From assembly GCA_947034895.1 (NCBI GenBank), contig OX344763.1, positions 58,237,093-58,301,092 of the forward strand: a DNA stretch of 64,000 nucleotides. Reading direction: 5' to 3'. A program made the translations under genes and the position numbers. Of this stretch, positions 53,901-64,000 are shown in pieces. Position 1 is the stretch's first letter. Each line of letters starts with the position of its first letter. Origin of the DNA: Rhytidiadelphus loreus. Its lineage: Eukaryota > Streptophyta > Bryopsida > Hypnales > Hylocomiaceae. Under the pieces are notes generated by a model that saw only the letters and a program-made list of their open reading frames with translations, was not told the origin of the DNA and ran no database searches.

Positions 53901-56900
53901 TGCAAGTGTTCCTAAATTCATGAATTATTCAAAAAAAAATATAATTGGTGGTCACTATGAATGACTTTCTAGTACGTGAAAATGCAATATTCGTGCACGA
54001 ACCTAGCCCTCTATTTTAAAGTCCAAATTATTGTAATCTCATGGAATTCATGTACAGAAATCTGGGAAAGAGGTTGTGCAAGTTGCAAGTGCTCCTAAAC
54101 TCATGAATTAATCAACAAAATATATAATTGGGAGTCACGATGAATGACTTTCTAGTACGTGGAAATGAAATATTCGTGCATGAACCTGGCCCTCTATTTT
54201 AAAGTCCACAAAATTGTAATCTCATGGAATTCATGCACAGAACTCTGGGAAAGAGGTTGTGCAAGTTGCAAGTGCTCCTAAACTCATGAATTAATCAAAA
54301 AAATATATAATTGGGAGTCACGATGAATGACTTTCTAGTACGTGGAAATGAAATATTCGTGCACGAACCTGGCCCTCTATTTTAAAGTCGACAAAATTGT
54401 AATCTCATGGAATTCATGTACAGAAATCTGGGAAAGAGGTTGTGCAAGTTGCAAGTGCTCCTAAACTCATGAATTAATCAACAAAATATATAATTGGGAG
54501 TCACGATGAATGACTTTCTAGTACGTGGAAATGAAATATTCGTGCATGAACCTGGCCCTCTATTTTAAAGTCCACAAAATTGTAATCTCATGGAATTCAT
54601 GCACAGAACTCTGGGAAAGAGGTTGTGCAAGTTGCAAGTGCTCCTAAACTCATGAATTAATCAACAAAATATATAATTGGGAGTCACGATGAATGACTTT
54701 CTAGTACGTGGAAATGAAATATTCGTGCATGAACCTGGCCCTCTATTTTAGAGTCCACAAAATTGTAATCTCATGAAATTCATTGATAGAAATCTGTGAA
54801 AGAGGTTGTACAAGTTGCAAGTGTTCCTAAATTCATGAATTATTCAAAAAAAAATATAATTGGTGGTCACTATGAATGACTTTCTAGTACGTGAAAATGC
54901 AATATTCGTGCACGAACCTAGCCCTCTATTTTAAAGTCCAAATTATTGTAATCTCATGGAATTCATGTACAGAAATCTGGGAAAGAGGTTGTGCAAGTTG
55001 CAAGTGCTCCTAAACTCATGAATTAATCAACAAAATATATAATTGGGAGTCACGATGAATGACTTTCTAGTACGTGGAAATGAAATATTCGTGCAAGAAC
55101 CTGGCCCTCTATTTTAAAGTCCACAAAATTGTAATCTCATGGAATTCATGCACAGAACTCTGGGAAAGAGGTTGTGCAAGTTGCAAGTGCTCCTAAACTC
55201 ATGAATTAATCAAAAAAATATATAATTGGGAGTCACGATGAATGACTTTCTAGTACGTGGAAATGAAATATTCGTGCACGAACCTGGCCCTCTATTTTAA
55301 AGTCGACAAAATTGTAATCTCATGGAATTCATGTACAGAAATCTGGGAAAGAGGTTGTGCAAGTTGCAAGTGCTCCTAAACTCATGAATTAATCAACAAA
55401 ATATATAATTGGGAGTCACGATGAATGACTTTCTAGTACGTGGAAATGAAATATTCGTGCATGAACCTGGCCCTCTATTTTAAAGTCCACAAAATTGTAA
55501 TCTCATGGAATTCATGCACAGAACTCTGGGAAAGAGGTTGTGCAAGTTGCAAGTGCTCCTAAACTCATGAATTAATCAAAAAAATATATAATTGGGAGTC
55601 ACGATGAATGACTTTCTAGTACGTGGAAATGAAATATTCGTGCACGAACCTGGCCCTCTATTTTAAAGTCGACAAAATTGTAATCTCATGGAATTCATGT
55701 ACAGAAATCTGGGAAAGAGGTTGTGCAAGTTGCAAGTGCTCCTAAACTCATGAATTAATCAAAAAAATATATAATTGGTGGTCACGATGAATGACTTTCT
55801 AGTACGTGAAAATGCAATATTCGTGCACGAACCTAGCCCTCTATTTTAAAGTCCAAAATATTGTAATCTCATGGAATTCATTGAAAGAAATCTGGGAAAG
55901 AGGTTGTACAAGTTCCAAGTGCTCCTAAACTCATGAATTAATGAAAAAAATATATAATTGATAGTCATGATGAATAACTTTCTAGTACATGGAAATGAAA
56001 TATTCGTGCACGAACCTGGCCCTCTATTTTAAAGTCCAGAAAATTGTAATCTCATGGAATTCATGTACTGAAATTTGGGAAAGAAGTTGTGCAAGTTGCA
56101 AGTGCTCCTAAACTCATGAATTAATCAAAAAAATATATAATTGGTGGTCACGATGAATGACTTTCTAGTACATGGAAATGAAATATTCGTGCACGAACCT
56201 GGCCCTCTATTTTAAAGTCCACAAAATTGTAATCTCATGGAATTCATGTACAGAAATCTGGGAAAGAGGTTGTGCAAGTTGCAAGTGCTCCTAAACTCAT
56301 GAATTAATCAACAAAATATATAATTGGGAGTCACGATGAATGACTTTCTAGTACGTGGAAATGAAATATTCGTGCATGAACCTGGCCCTCTATTTTAAAG
56401 TCCACAAAATTGTAATCTCATGGAATTCATGCACAGAACTCTGGGAAAGAGGTTGTGCAAGTTGCAAGTGCTCCTAAACTCATGAATTAATCAACAAAAT
56501 ATATAATTGGGAGTCACGATGAATGACTTTCTAGTACGTGGAAATGAAATATTCGTGCATGAACCTGGCCCTCTATTTTAGAGTCCACAAAATTGTAATC
56601 TCATGAAATTCATTGATAGAAATCTGTGAAAGAGGTTGTACAAGTTGCAAGTGTTCCTAAATTCATGAATTATTCAAAAAAAAATATAATTGGTGGTCAC
56701 TATGAATGACTTTCTAGTACGTGAAAATGCAATATTCGTGCACGAACCTAGCCCTCTATTTTAAAGTCCAAATTATTGTAATCTCATGGAATTCATGTAC
56801 AGAAATCTGGGAAAGAGGTTGTGCAAGTTGCAAGTGCTCCTAAACTCATGAATTAATCAACAAAATATATAATTGGGAGTCACGATGAATGACTTTCTAG

Positions 56901-58180
56901 TACGTGGAAATGAAATATTCGTGCATGAACCTGGCCCTCTATTTTAAAGTCCACAAAATTGTAATCTCATGGAATTCATGCACAGAACTCTGGGAAAGAG
57001 GTTGTGCAAGTTGCAAGTGCTCCTAAACTCATGAATTAATCAAAAAAATATATAATTGGGAGTCACGATGAATGACTTTCTAGTACGTGGAAATGAAATA
57101 TTCGTGCACGAACCTGGCCCTCTATTTTAAAGTCGACAAAATTGTAATCTCATGGAATTCATGTACAGAAATCTGGGAAAGAGGTTGTGCAAGTTGCAAG
57201 TGCTCCTAAACTCATGAATTAATCAACAAAATATATAATTGGGAGTCACGATGAATGACTTTCTAGTACGTGGAAATGAAATATTCGTGCATGAACCTGG
57301 CCCTCTATTTTAAAGTCCACAAAATTGTAATCTCATGGAATTCATGCACAGAACTCTGGGAAAGAGGTTGTGCAAGTTGCAAGTGCTCCTAAACTCATGA
57401 ATTAATCAAAAAAATATATAATTGGGAGTCACGATGAATGACTTTCTAGTACGTGGAAATGAAATATTCGTGCACGAACCTGGCCCTCTATTTTAAAGTC
57501 GACAAAATTGTAATCTCATGGAATTCATGTACAGAAATCTGGGAAAGAGGTTGTGCAAGTTGCAAGTGCTCCTAAACTCATGAATTAATCAAAAAAATAT
57601 ATAATTGGTGGTCACGATGAATGACTTTCTAGTACGTGAAAATGCAATATTCGTGCACGAACCTAGCCCTCTATTTTAAAGTCCAAAATATTGTAATCTC
57701 ATGGAATTCATTGAAAGAAATCTGGGAAAGAGGTTGTACAAGTTCCAAGTGCTCCTAAACTCATGAATTAATGAAAAAAATATATAATTGATAGTCATGA
57801 TGAATAACTTTCTAGTACATGGAAATGAAATATTCGTGCACGAACCTGGCCCTCTATTTTAAAGTCCAGAAAATTGTAATCTCATGGAATTCATGTACTG
57901 AAATTTGGGAAAGAAGTTGTGCAAGTTGCAAGTGCTCCTAAACTCATGAATTAATCAAAAAATTATATAAGTGGGAGTCACGATGAATGACTTTCTAGTA
58001 CGTGGAAATGAAATATTCGTGCATGAACCTTGCCCTCTATTTCAAAGTCCACAAAATTGTAATCTCATGGAATTCATTGAAAGAAATCTGGGAAAGAGGT
58101 TGTACAAGTTCCAAGTGCTCCTAAACTCATGAATTAATCAAAAAAATATATAATTGATAGTTATGATGAATAACTTTCTA
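47933..58180 (+). repeat. Large segmental repeat, copy 4 (56 units)
   Basis: This is the longest copy: 10248 bp from gtgcatgg at 47933 to the equivalent gtacatgg at 58181. It follows copy 3 at 8601 bp through ccctcc (50713) and tggcag (51750), then at 7869 bp (43 units) for tatctg at 53097 and 53646, because it lacks the 4-unit duplication private to copy 3. It shares the second tatctg unit with copy 3, so copies 3 and 4 are closest relatives. It keeps the terminal 8 units that copy 3 lost: ggtcactatg to the end is 1483 bp, as in copy 2. Confidence 0.85.
53953..56698 (+). repeat. Internal 5- and 10-unit duplications in copy 4
   Basis: The ggtcactatg variant, with its cac at 53953, recurs at 54868 (5 units) and 56698 (10 units more); other copies have it only once. 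The units between carry the repeated pair catgcacagaactctggg and gtcgac-plus-ctctatt in the same order. The gtgcaag variant at 55091 is retained in the middle stretch but reads gtgcatg at the corresponding 56921. These duplications account for much of the extra length of copy 4. Confidence 0.78.
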
Positions 58181-61100
58181 GTACATGGAAATGAAATATT
58201 CGTGCACGAACCTGGCCCTCTATTTTAAAGTCCACAAAATTGTAATCTCATGGAATTCATGTACAGAAATCTGGGAAAGAGGTTGTGCAAGTTGCAAGTG
58301 CTCCTAAACTCATGAATTAATCAAAAAAATATATAAGTGGGAGTCACGATGAATGACTTTCTAGTACGTGGAAATGAAATATTCGTGCATGAACCTGGCC
58401 CTCTATTTTAAAGTCCACAAAATTGTAATCTCATGAAATTCATTGATAGAAATCTGGGAAAGAGGTTGTACAAGTTGCAAGTGCTCCTAAACTCATGAAT
58501 TATTCAATAAAATATATAATTGGTGGTCACGATGAATGACTTTCTAGTACGTGAAAATGCAATATTCGTGCACGAACCTAGCCCTCTATTTTAAAGTCCA
58601 AATTATTGTAATCTCATGGAATTCATGTACAGAAATCTGGGAAAGAGGTTGTACAAGTTGCAAGTGCTCCTAAACACATGAATTAATCAAAAAAATATAT
58701 AATTGATAGTCATGATGAATAACTTTCTAGTACGTGGAAATGAAATATTCGTGCACGAACCTGGCCCTCTATTTTAAAGTCCACAAAATTGTAATCTCAT
58801 GGAATTCATGTACAGAAATCTGGGAAAGAGGTTGTGCAAGTTGCAAGTGCTCCTAAACTCATGAATTAATCAAAAAAATATATAATTGGGAGTCACGATG
58901 AATGACTTTCTAGTACGTGGAAATGAAATATTCGTGCACGAACCTGGACCTCTATTTTAAAGTCGACAAAATTGTAATCTCATGAAATTCATTGAAAGAA
59001 ATCTGGGAAAGAGGTTGTGCAAGTTGCAAGTGCTCCCAAACTCATGAATTAATCAACAAAATATATAATTGGGAGTCACGATGAATAACTTTCTAGTACG
59101 TGGAAATGAAATATTCGTGCACGAACCTTGCCCTGTATTTTAAAGTCCACAAAATTGTAATCTCATGGAATTCATGTACAGAAATCTGGGAAAGAGGTTG
59201 TACAAGTTGCAAGTGCTCCTAAACTCATGAATTAATCAAAAAAATATATAATTGGTGGTCACGATGAATGACTTTCTAGTACATGGAAATGAAATATTCG
59301 TCCACAAACCTGGCCCTCTATTTTAAAGTCCACAAAATTGTAATCTCATGAAATTCATTGAAAGAAATCTGGGAAAGAGCTTGTGCAAGTTGCAAGTGCT
59401 CCTAAACTCATGAATTAATCAAGAAAATATATAATTGGGAGTCACGATGAATGACTTTCTAGTACGTGGAAATGAAATATTCGTGCACGAACCTGGCCCT
59501 CTATTTTAAAGTCCACAAAATTGTAATCTCATGAAATTCATTGAAAGAAATCTGGGAAAGAGCTTGTGCAAGTTGCAAGTGCTCCTAAACTCATGAATTA
59601 ATCAAGAAAATATATAATTGGGAGTCACGATGAATGACTTTCTAGTACGTGGAAATGAAATATTCGTGCACGAACCTGGCCCTCTATTTTAAAGTCCACA
59701 AAATTGTAATCTCATGAAATTCATTGAAAGAAATCTGGGAAAGAAGTTGTGCAAGTTGCAAATGCTTCTAAACTCATGAATTAATCAACAAAATATATAA
59801 TTGGGAGTCACGATGAATAACTTTCTAGTACATGGAAATGAAATATTCGTGCACGAACCTGGCCCTCTATTTTAAAGTCCACAAAATTGTAATCTCATGG
59901 AATTCATGTACTGAAATTTGGGAAAGAGGTTTTGCAAGTTGCAAGTGCTCCTAAACTCATGAATTAATCAACAAAATATATAATTGGGAGTCACGATGAA
60001 TGACTTTCTAGTACGTGGAAATGAAATATTCGTGCACGAACCTGGCCCTCTATTTTAAAGTCCACAAAATTGTAATCTCATGAAATTCATTGATAGAAAT
60101 CTGGGAAAGAGGTTGTGCAAGTTGCAAGTGTTCCTAAACTCATGAATTAATCAAAAAAATATATAATTGGTGGTCACGATGAATGACTTTCTAGTACGTG
60201 AAAATGCAATATTCGTGCACGAAACTTGCCCTGTATTTTAAAGTCGACAAAATTGTAATCTCATGGAATTCATGTACAGAAATCTGGGAAAGAGGTTGTG
60301 CAAGTTGCAAGTGCTCCTAAACTCATGAATTAATCAAAAAAATATATAATTGGGAGTCACGATGAATGACTTTCTAGTACGTGGAAATGAAATATTCGTG
60401 CACGAACCTGGACCTCTATTTTAAAGTCGACAAAATTGTAATCTCATGAAATTCATTGAAAGAAATCTGGGAAAGAGGTTGTGCAAGTTGCAAGTGCTCC
60501 CAAACTCATGAATTAATCAACAAAATATATAATTGGGAGTCACGATGAATAACTTTCTAGTACGTGGAAATGAAATATTCGTGCACGAACCTTGCCCTGT
60601 ATTTTAAAGTCCACAAAATTGTAATCTCATGGAATTCATGTACAGAAATCTGGGAAAGAGGTTGTACAAGTTGCAAGTGCTCCTAAACTCATGAATTAAT
60701 CAAAAAAATATATAATTGGTGGTCACGATGAATGACTTTCTAGTACATGGAAATGAAATATTCGTCCACAAACCTGGCCCTCTATTTTAAAGTCCACAAA
60801 ATTGTAATCTCATGAAATTCATTGAAAGAAATCTGGGAAAGAGCTTGTGCAAGTTGCAAGTGCTCCTAAACTCATGAATTAATCAAGAAAATATATAATT
60901 GGGAGTCACGATGAATGACTTTCTAGTACGTGGAAATGAAATATTCGTGCACGAACCTGGCCCTCTATTTTAAAGTCCACAAAATTGTAATCTCATGAAA
61001 TTCATTGAAAGAAATCTGGGAAAGAAGTTGTGCAAGTTGCAAATGCTTCTAAACTCATGAATTAATCAACAAAATATATAATTGGGAGTCACGATGAATA

Positions 61101-61600
61101 ACTTTCTAGTACATGGAAATGAAATATTCGTGCACGAACCTGGCCCTCTATTTTAAAGTCCACAAATTTGTAATCTCATGGAATTCATGTACTGAAATTT
61201 GGGAAAGAGGTTGTGCAAGTTGCAAGTGCTCCTAAACTCATGAATTAATCAACAAAATATATAATTGGGAGTCACGATGAATGACTTTCTAGTACGTGGA
61301 AATGAAATATTCGTGCACGAACCTGGCCCTCTATTTTAAAGTCCACAAAATTGTAATCTCATGAAATTCATTGATAGAAATCTGGGAAAGAGGTTGTGCA
61401 AGTTGCAAGTGCTCCTAAACTCATGAATTAATCAAGAAAATATATAATTGGGAGTCACGATGAATGACTTTCTAGTACGTGGAAATGAAATATTCGTGCA
61501 CGAACCTGGCCCTCTATTTTAAAGTCCACAAAATTGTAATCTCATGGAATTCATGTACTGAAATTTGGGAAAGAAGTTGTGCAAGTTGCAAGTGCTCCTA
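58181..61600 (+). repeat. 8-unit (1464-bp) duplication in diverged satellite
   Basis: Diagnostic variants recur 8 units apart: cctggacctc with tggacc at 58945 and 60409, and cgtccacaaacc with tccac at 59301 and 60765. The linked aaatgcttct variant at 59761 recurs at 61042, only 7 units away, because the first copy carries one additional unit with atcaagaaaatat (two such units, near 59421 and 59604, against one near 60884). Units here are a mixture of diverged forms, with gtacatgg, aagaagttgtg and catgtactg common. Confidence 0.78.
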
Positions 61601-64000
61601 AACTCATGAATTAATCAAAAAAATATATAATTGGTGGTCACGATGAATGACTTTCTAGTACATGGAAATGAAATATTCGTGCACGAACCTGGCCCTCTAT
61701 TTTAAAGTCGACAAAATTGTAATCTCATGGAATTCATGTACAGAAATCTGGAAAAGAGGTTGTGCAAGTTGCAAGTGCTCCTAAACTCATGAATTATTCA
61801 AAAAAATATATAATTGGTGGTCACGATGAATGACTTTCTAGTACGTGAAAATGCAATATTCGTGCACGAACCTAGCCCTCTATTTTAAAGTCCAAAATAT
61901 TGTAATCTCATGGAATTCATTGAAAGAAATCTGGGAAAGAGGTTGTACAAGTTGCAAGTGCTCCTAAATTCATGAATTAATCAAAAAAATATATAATTGA
62001 TAGTCATGATGAATAACTTTCTAGTACGTGGAAATGAAATATTCGTGCACGAACCTGGCCCTCTATTTTAAAGTCCACAAAATTGTAATCTCATGGAATT
62101 CATGTACTGAAATTTGGGAAAGAAGTTGTGCAAGTTGCAAGTGCTCCTAAACTCATGAATTAATCAAAAAAATATATAAGTGGGAGTCACGATGAATGAC
62201 TTTCTAGTACGTGGAAATGAAATATTCGTGCACGAACCTTGCCCTCTATTTTAAAGTCCACAAAATTGTAATCTCATGGAATTCATTGAAAGAAATCTGG
62301 GAAAGAGGTTGTACAAGTTGCAAGTGCTCCTAAACTCATGAATTAATCAAAAAAATATATAATTGGTGGTCACGATGAATGACTTTCTAGTACATGGAAA
62401 TGAAATAATCGTCCACAAACCTGGCCCTCTATTTTAAAGTCGACAAAATTGTAATCTCATGAAATTCATTGAAAGAAATCTGGGAAAGAAGTTGTGCAAG
62501 TTGCAAATGCTTCTAAACTCATGAATTAATCAACAAAATATATAATTGGGAGTCACGATGAATAACTTTCTAGTACGTGGAAATGAAATATTCGTGCACG
62601 AACCTGGCCCTCTATTTTAAAGTCCACAAAATTGTAATCTCATGAAATTCATTGAAAGAAATCTGGGAAAGAGCTTGTGCAAGTTGCAAGTGCTCCTAAA
62701 CTCATGAATTAATCAAAAAAATATATAATTGGGAGTCACGATGAATGACTTTCTAGTACGTGAAAATGAAATATTCGTGCACGAACCTGGCCCTCTATTT
62801 TAAAGTCCACAAAATTGTAATCTCATGGAATTCATGTACTGAAATTTGGGAAAGAAGTTGTGCAAGTTGCAAGTGCTCCTAAACTCATGAATTAATCAAA
62901 AAAATATATAATTGGTGGTCACGATGAATGACTTTCTAGTACATGGAAATGAAATATTCGTGCACGAACCTGGCCCTCTATTTTAAAGTCGACAAAATTG
63001 TAATCTCATGGAATTCATGTACAGAAATCTGGAAAAGAGGTTGTGCAAGTTGCAAGTGCTCCTAAACTCATGAATTATTCAAAAAAATATATAATTGGTG
63101 GTCACGATGAATGACTTTCTAGTACGTGAAAATGCAATATTCGTGCACGAACCTAGCCCTCTATTTTAAAGTCCAAAATATTGTAATCTCATGGAATTCA
63201 TTGAAAGAAATCTGGGAAAGAGGTTGTACAAGTTGCAAGTGCTCCTAAACTCATGAATTAATCAAAAAAATATATAATTGATAGTCATGATGAATAACTT
63301 TCTAGTACGTGGAAATGAAATATTCGTGCACGAACCTGGGCCTCTATTTTAAAGTCCACAAAATTGTAATCTCATGGAATTCATGTACAGAAATCTGGGA
63401 AAGAGGTTGTGCAAGTTGCAAGTGCTCCTAAACTCATGAATTAATCAACAAAATATATAATTGGGAGTCACGATGAATGACTTTCTAGTACGTGGTAATG
63501 AAATATTCGTGCACGAACCTGGCCCTCTATTTTAAAGTCGACAAAATTGTAATCTCATGGAATTCATGTACAGAAATCTGGGAAAGAGGTTGTACAAGTT
63601 GCAAGTGCTCTTAAACTCATGAATTATTCAAAAAAATATATAATTGGTGGTCACGATGAATGACTTTCTAGTACGTGAAAATGCAATATTCGTGCACGAA
63701 CCTGGCCCTCTATCTGAAAGTGCACAAAATTGTAATCTCATGGAATTCATGTACAGAAATCTGGGAAAGAGGTTGTGCAAGTTGCAAGTGCTCCTAAACT
63801 CATGAATTATTCAAAAAAATATATAATTGGTGGTCACGATGAATGACTTTCTAGTACGTGGAAATGAAATATTCGTGCATGAATCTGGCCCTCTATTTTA
63901 AAGTCCACAAAATTGTAATCTCATGAAATTCATTGATAGAAATCTGGGAAAGAGGTTGTACAAGTTGCAAGTGCTCCTAAACTCATGAATTATTCAAAAA
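61550..64000 (+). repeat. Right-edge diverged satellite with 7-unit duplication
   Basis: Markers recur 1281 bp (7 units) apart: catgtactg at 61552 and 62833, ctggaaaagagg with ggaaaag at 61750 and 63031, atgcaatattcg with gcaat at 61853 and 63134, and ttgatagtcatg with gatag at 61999 and 63280. The aaatgcttct unit at 62506 and the cgtccacaaacc unit at 62412 link back to the preceding block at 8 and 9 units. The last complete unit ends at 63866, and the window closes 134 bases into the next unit, so the array continues to the right. Confidence 0.78.

Larger units (their letters stand above)
1..64000 (+). repeat. 183-bp tandem satellite array (whole window)
   Basis: The whole window is a head-to-tail array of one 183-bp monomer, all units in the same orientation. 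Taking the start of the first unit as base 1, the same landmark falls exactly at 184, 367, 550, 3661, 7321, 10981, 14641, 18301, 21961 and 25621; after one single-base deletion near 27812 it falls at 29280 and finally at 63867. That gives 349 complete units and a 134-base partial unit at the right edge. Differences between units are almost all base substitutions. No gene, transposon, RNA gene or unique spacer interrupts it. A nucleosome-sized monomer in a long homogeneous array is typical of centromeric or heterochromatic satellite DNA, most often in plants. The monomer is not one I recognise, so centromere function is inferred from architecture only. Confidence 0.98.

Noticed and set aside
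1..64000. Open reading frames running through the array (183 is divisible by 3)
   Set aside because: Typical units carry stops in all six frames (plus strand at unit positions 33/120, 112/157/169 and 50/125/161/182), so open stretches are about 30 codons or less. A few variants that lose one stop reach roughly 60 codons, with no coding signature.
1..64000. CRISPR array or other prokaryotic repeat
   Set aside because: The repeats are contiguous 183-bp units with no unique spacers, leader or associated genes. Variation is scattered substitutions, as in eukaryotic satellite DNA.
1..64000. Inserted transposable elements, telomere repeats, rDNA or tRNA genes
   Set aside because: Reading through the window, every stretch can be assigned to a monomer in the same orientation. 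I saw no non-satellite sequence, target-site duplication or telomere-type motif tract.

Overview
The window is one uninterrupted tandem satellite DNA array. A 183-bp monomer is repeated head to tail, always in the same orientation, from base 1 to base 64000: 349 complete units plus 134 bases of the next. Both ends of the array lie outside the window. I found no protein gene, RNA gene, transposon or unique sequence. Typical monomers are about 37% G+C and carry stop codons in all six frames. Because 183 = 3 x 61, these stops recur in every unit, so no open stretch exceeds about 30 codons in ordinary units.

The organism is a eukaryote. A nucleosome-sized monomer, thousands of bases of homogeneous head-to-tail array and layered higher-order repeats suggest centromeric or heterochromatic satellite, most likely of a plant. 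I do not recognise the monomer as the named satellites I know (Arabidopsis 178-bp, Brassica 176-bp, rice CentO, maize CentC or knob repeat, primate alpha satellite), so species and centromere function remain inference.

Layout: (1) 1-10.2 kb, mixed monomer variants with short-range duplications of 4, 8 and 11 units. (2) 10.2-15.0 kb, two consecutive 13-unit (2379-bp) blocks. (3) 15.0-19.7 kb, another 13-unit block, a second copy shortened to 10 units, and a partial third. (4) 19.7-25.2 kb, overlapping 4-, 11- and 20-unit duplications. (5) 25.2-58.2 kb, a large segmental repeat present four times (30, 38, 38 and 56 units), with two 9-unit partial copies between the later ones. This gives a 47-unit (8601-bp) super-period with a recognisable order of diagnostic variants. 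(6) 58.2-64 kb, more diverged monomers with their own 7-, 8- and 9-unit duplications.

Almost every length change is a whole number of monomers. At the reference points checked, the 183-bp register holds across all 64 kb except for one single-base deletion near 27812. The array therefore appears to evolve by in-register unequal exchange, gene conversion and segmental copying, with base substitutions (several at CpG) supplying the variants. The most notable features are this strict register, the nested higher-order structure, and a perfect 12-bp palindrome in each monomer that is switched on or off by a CpG transition.
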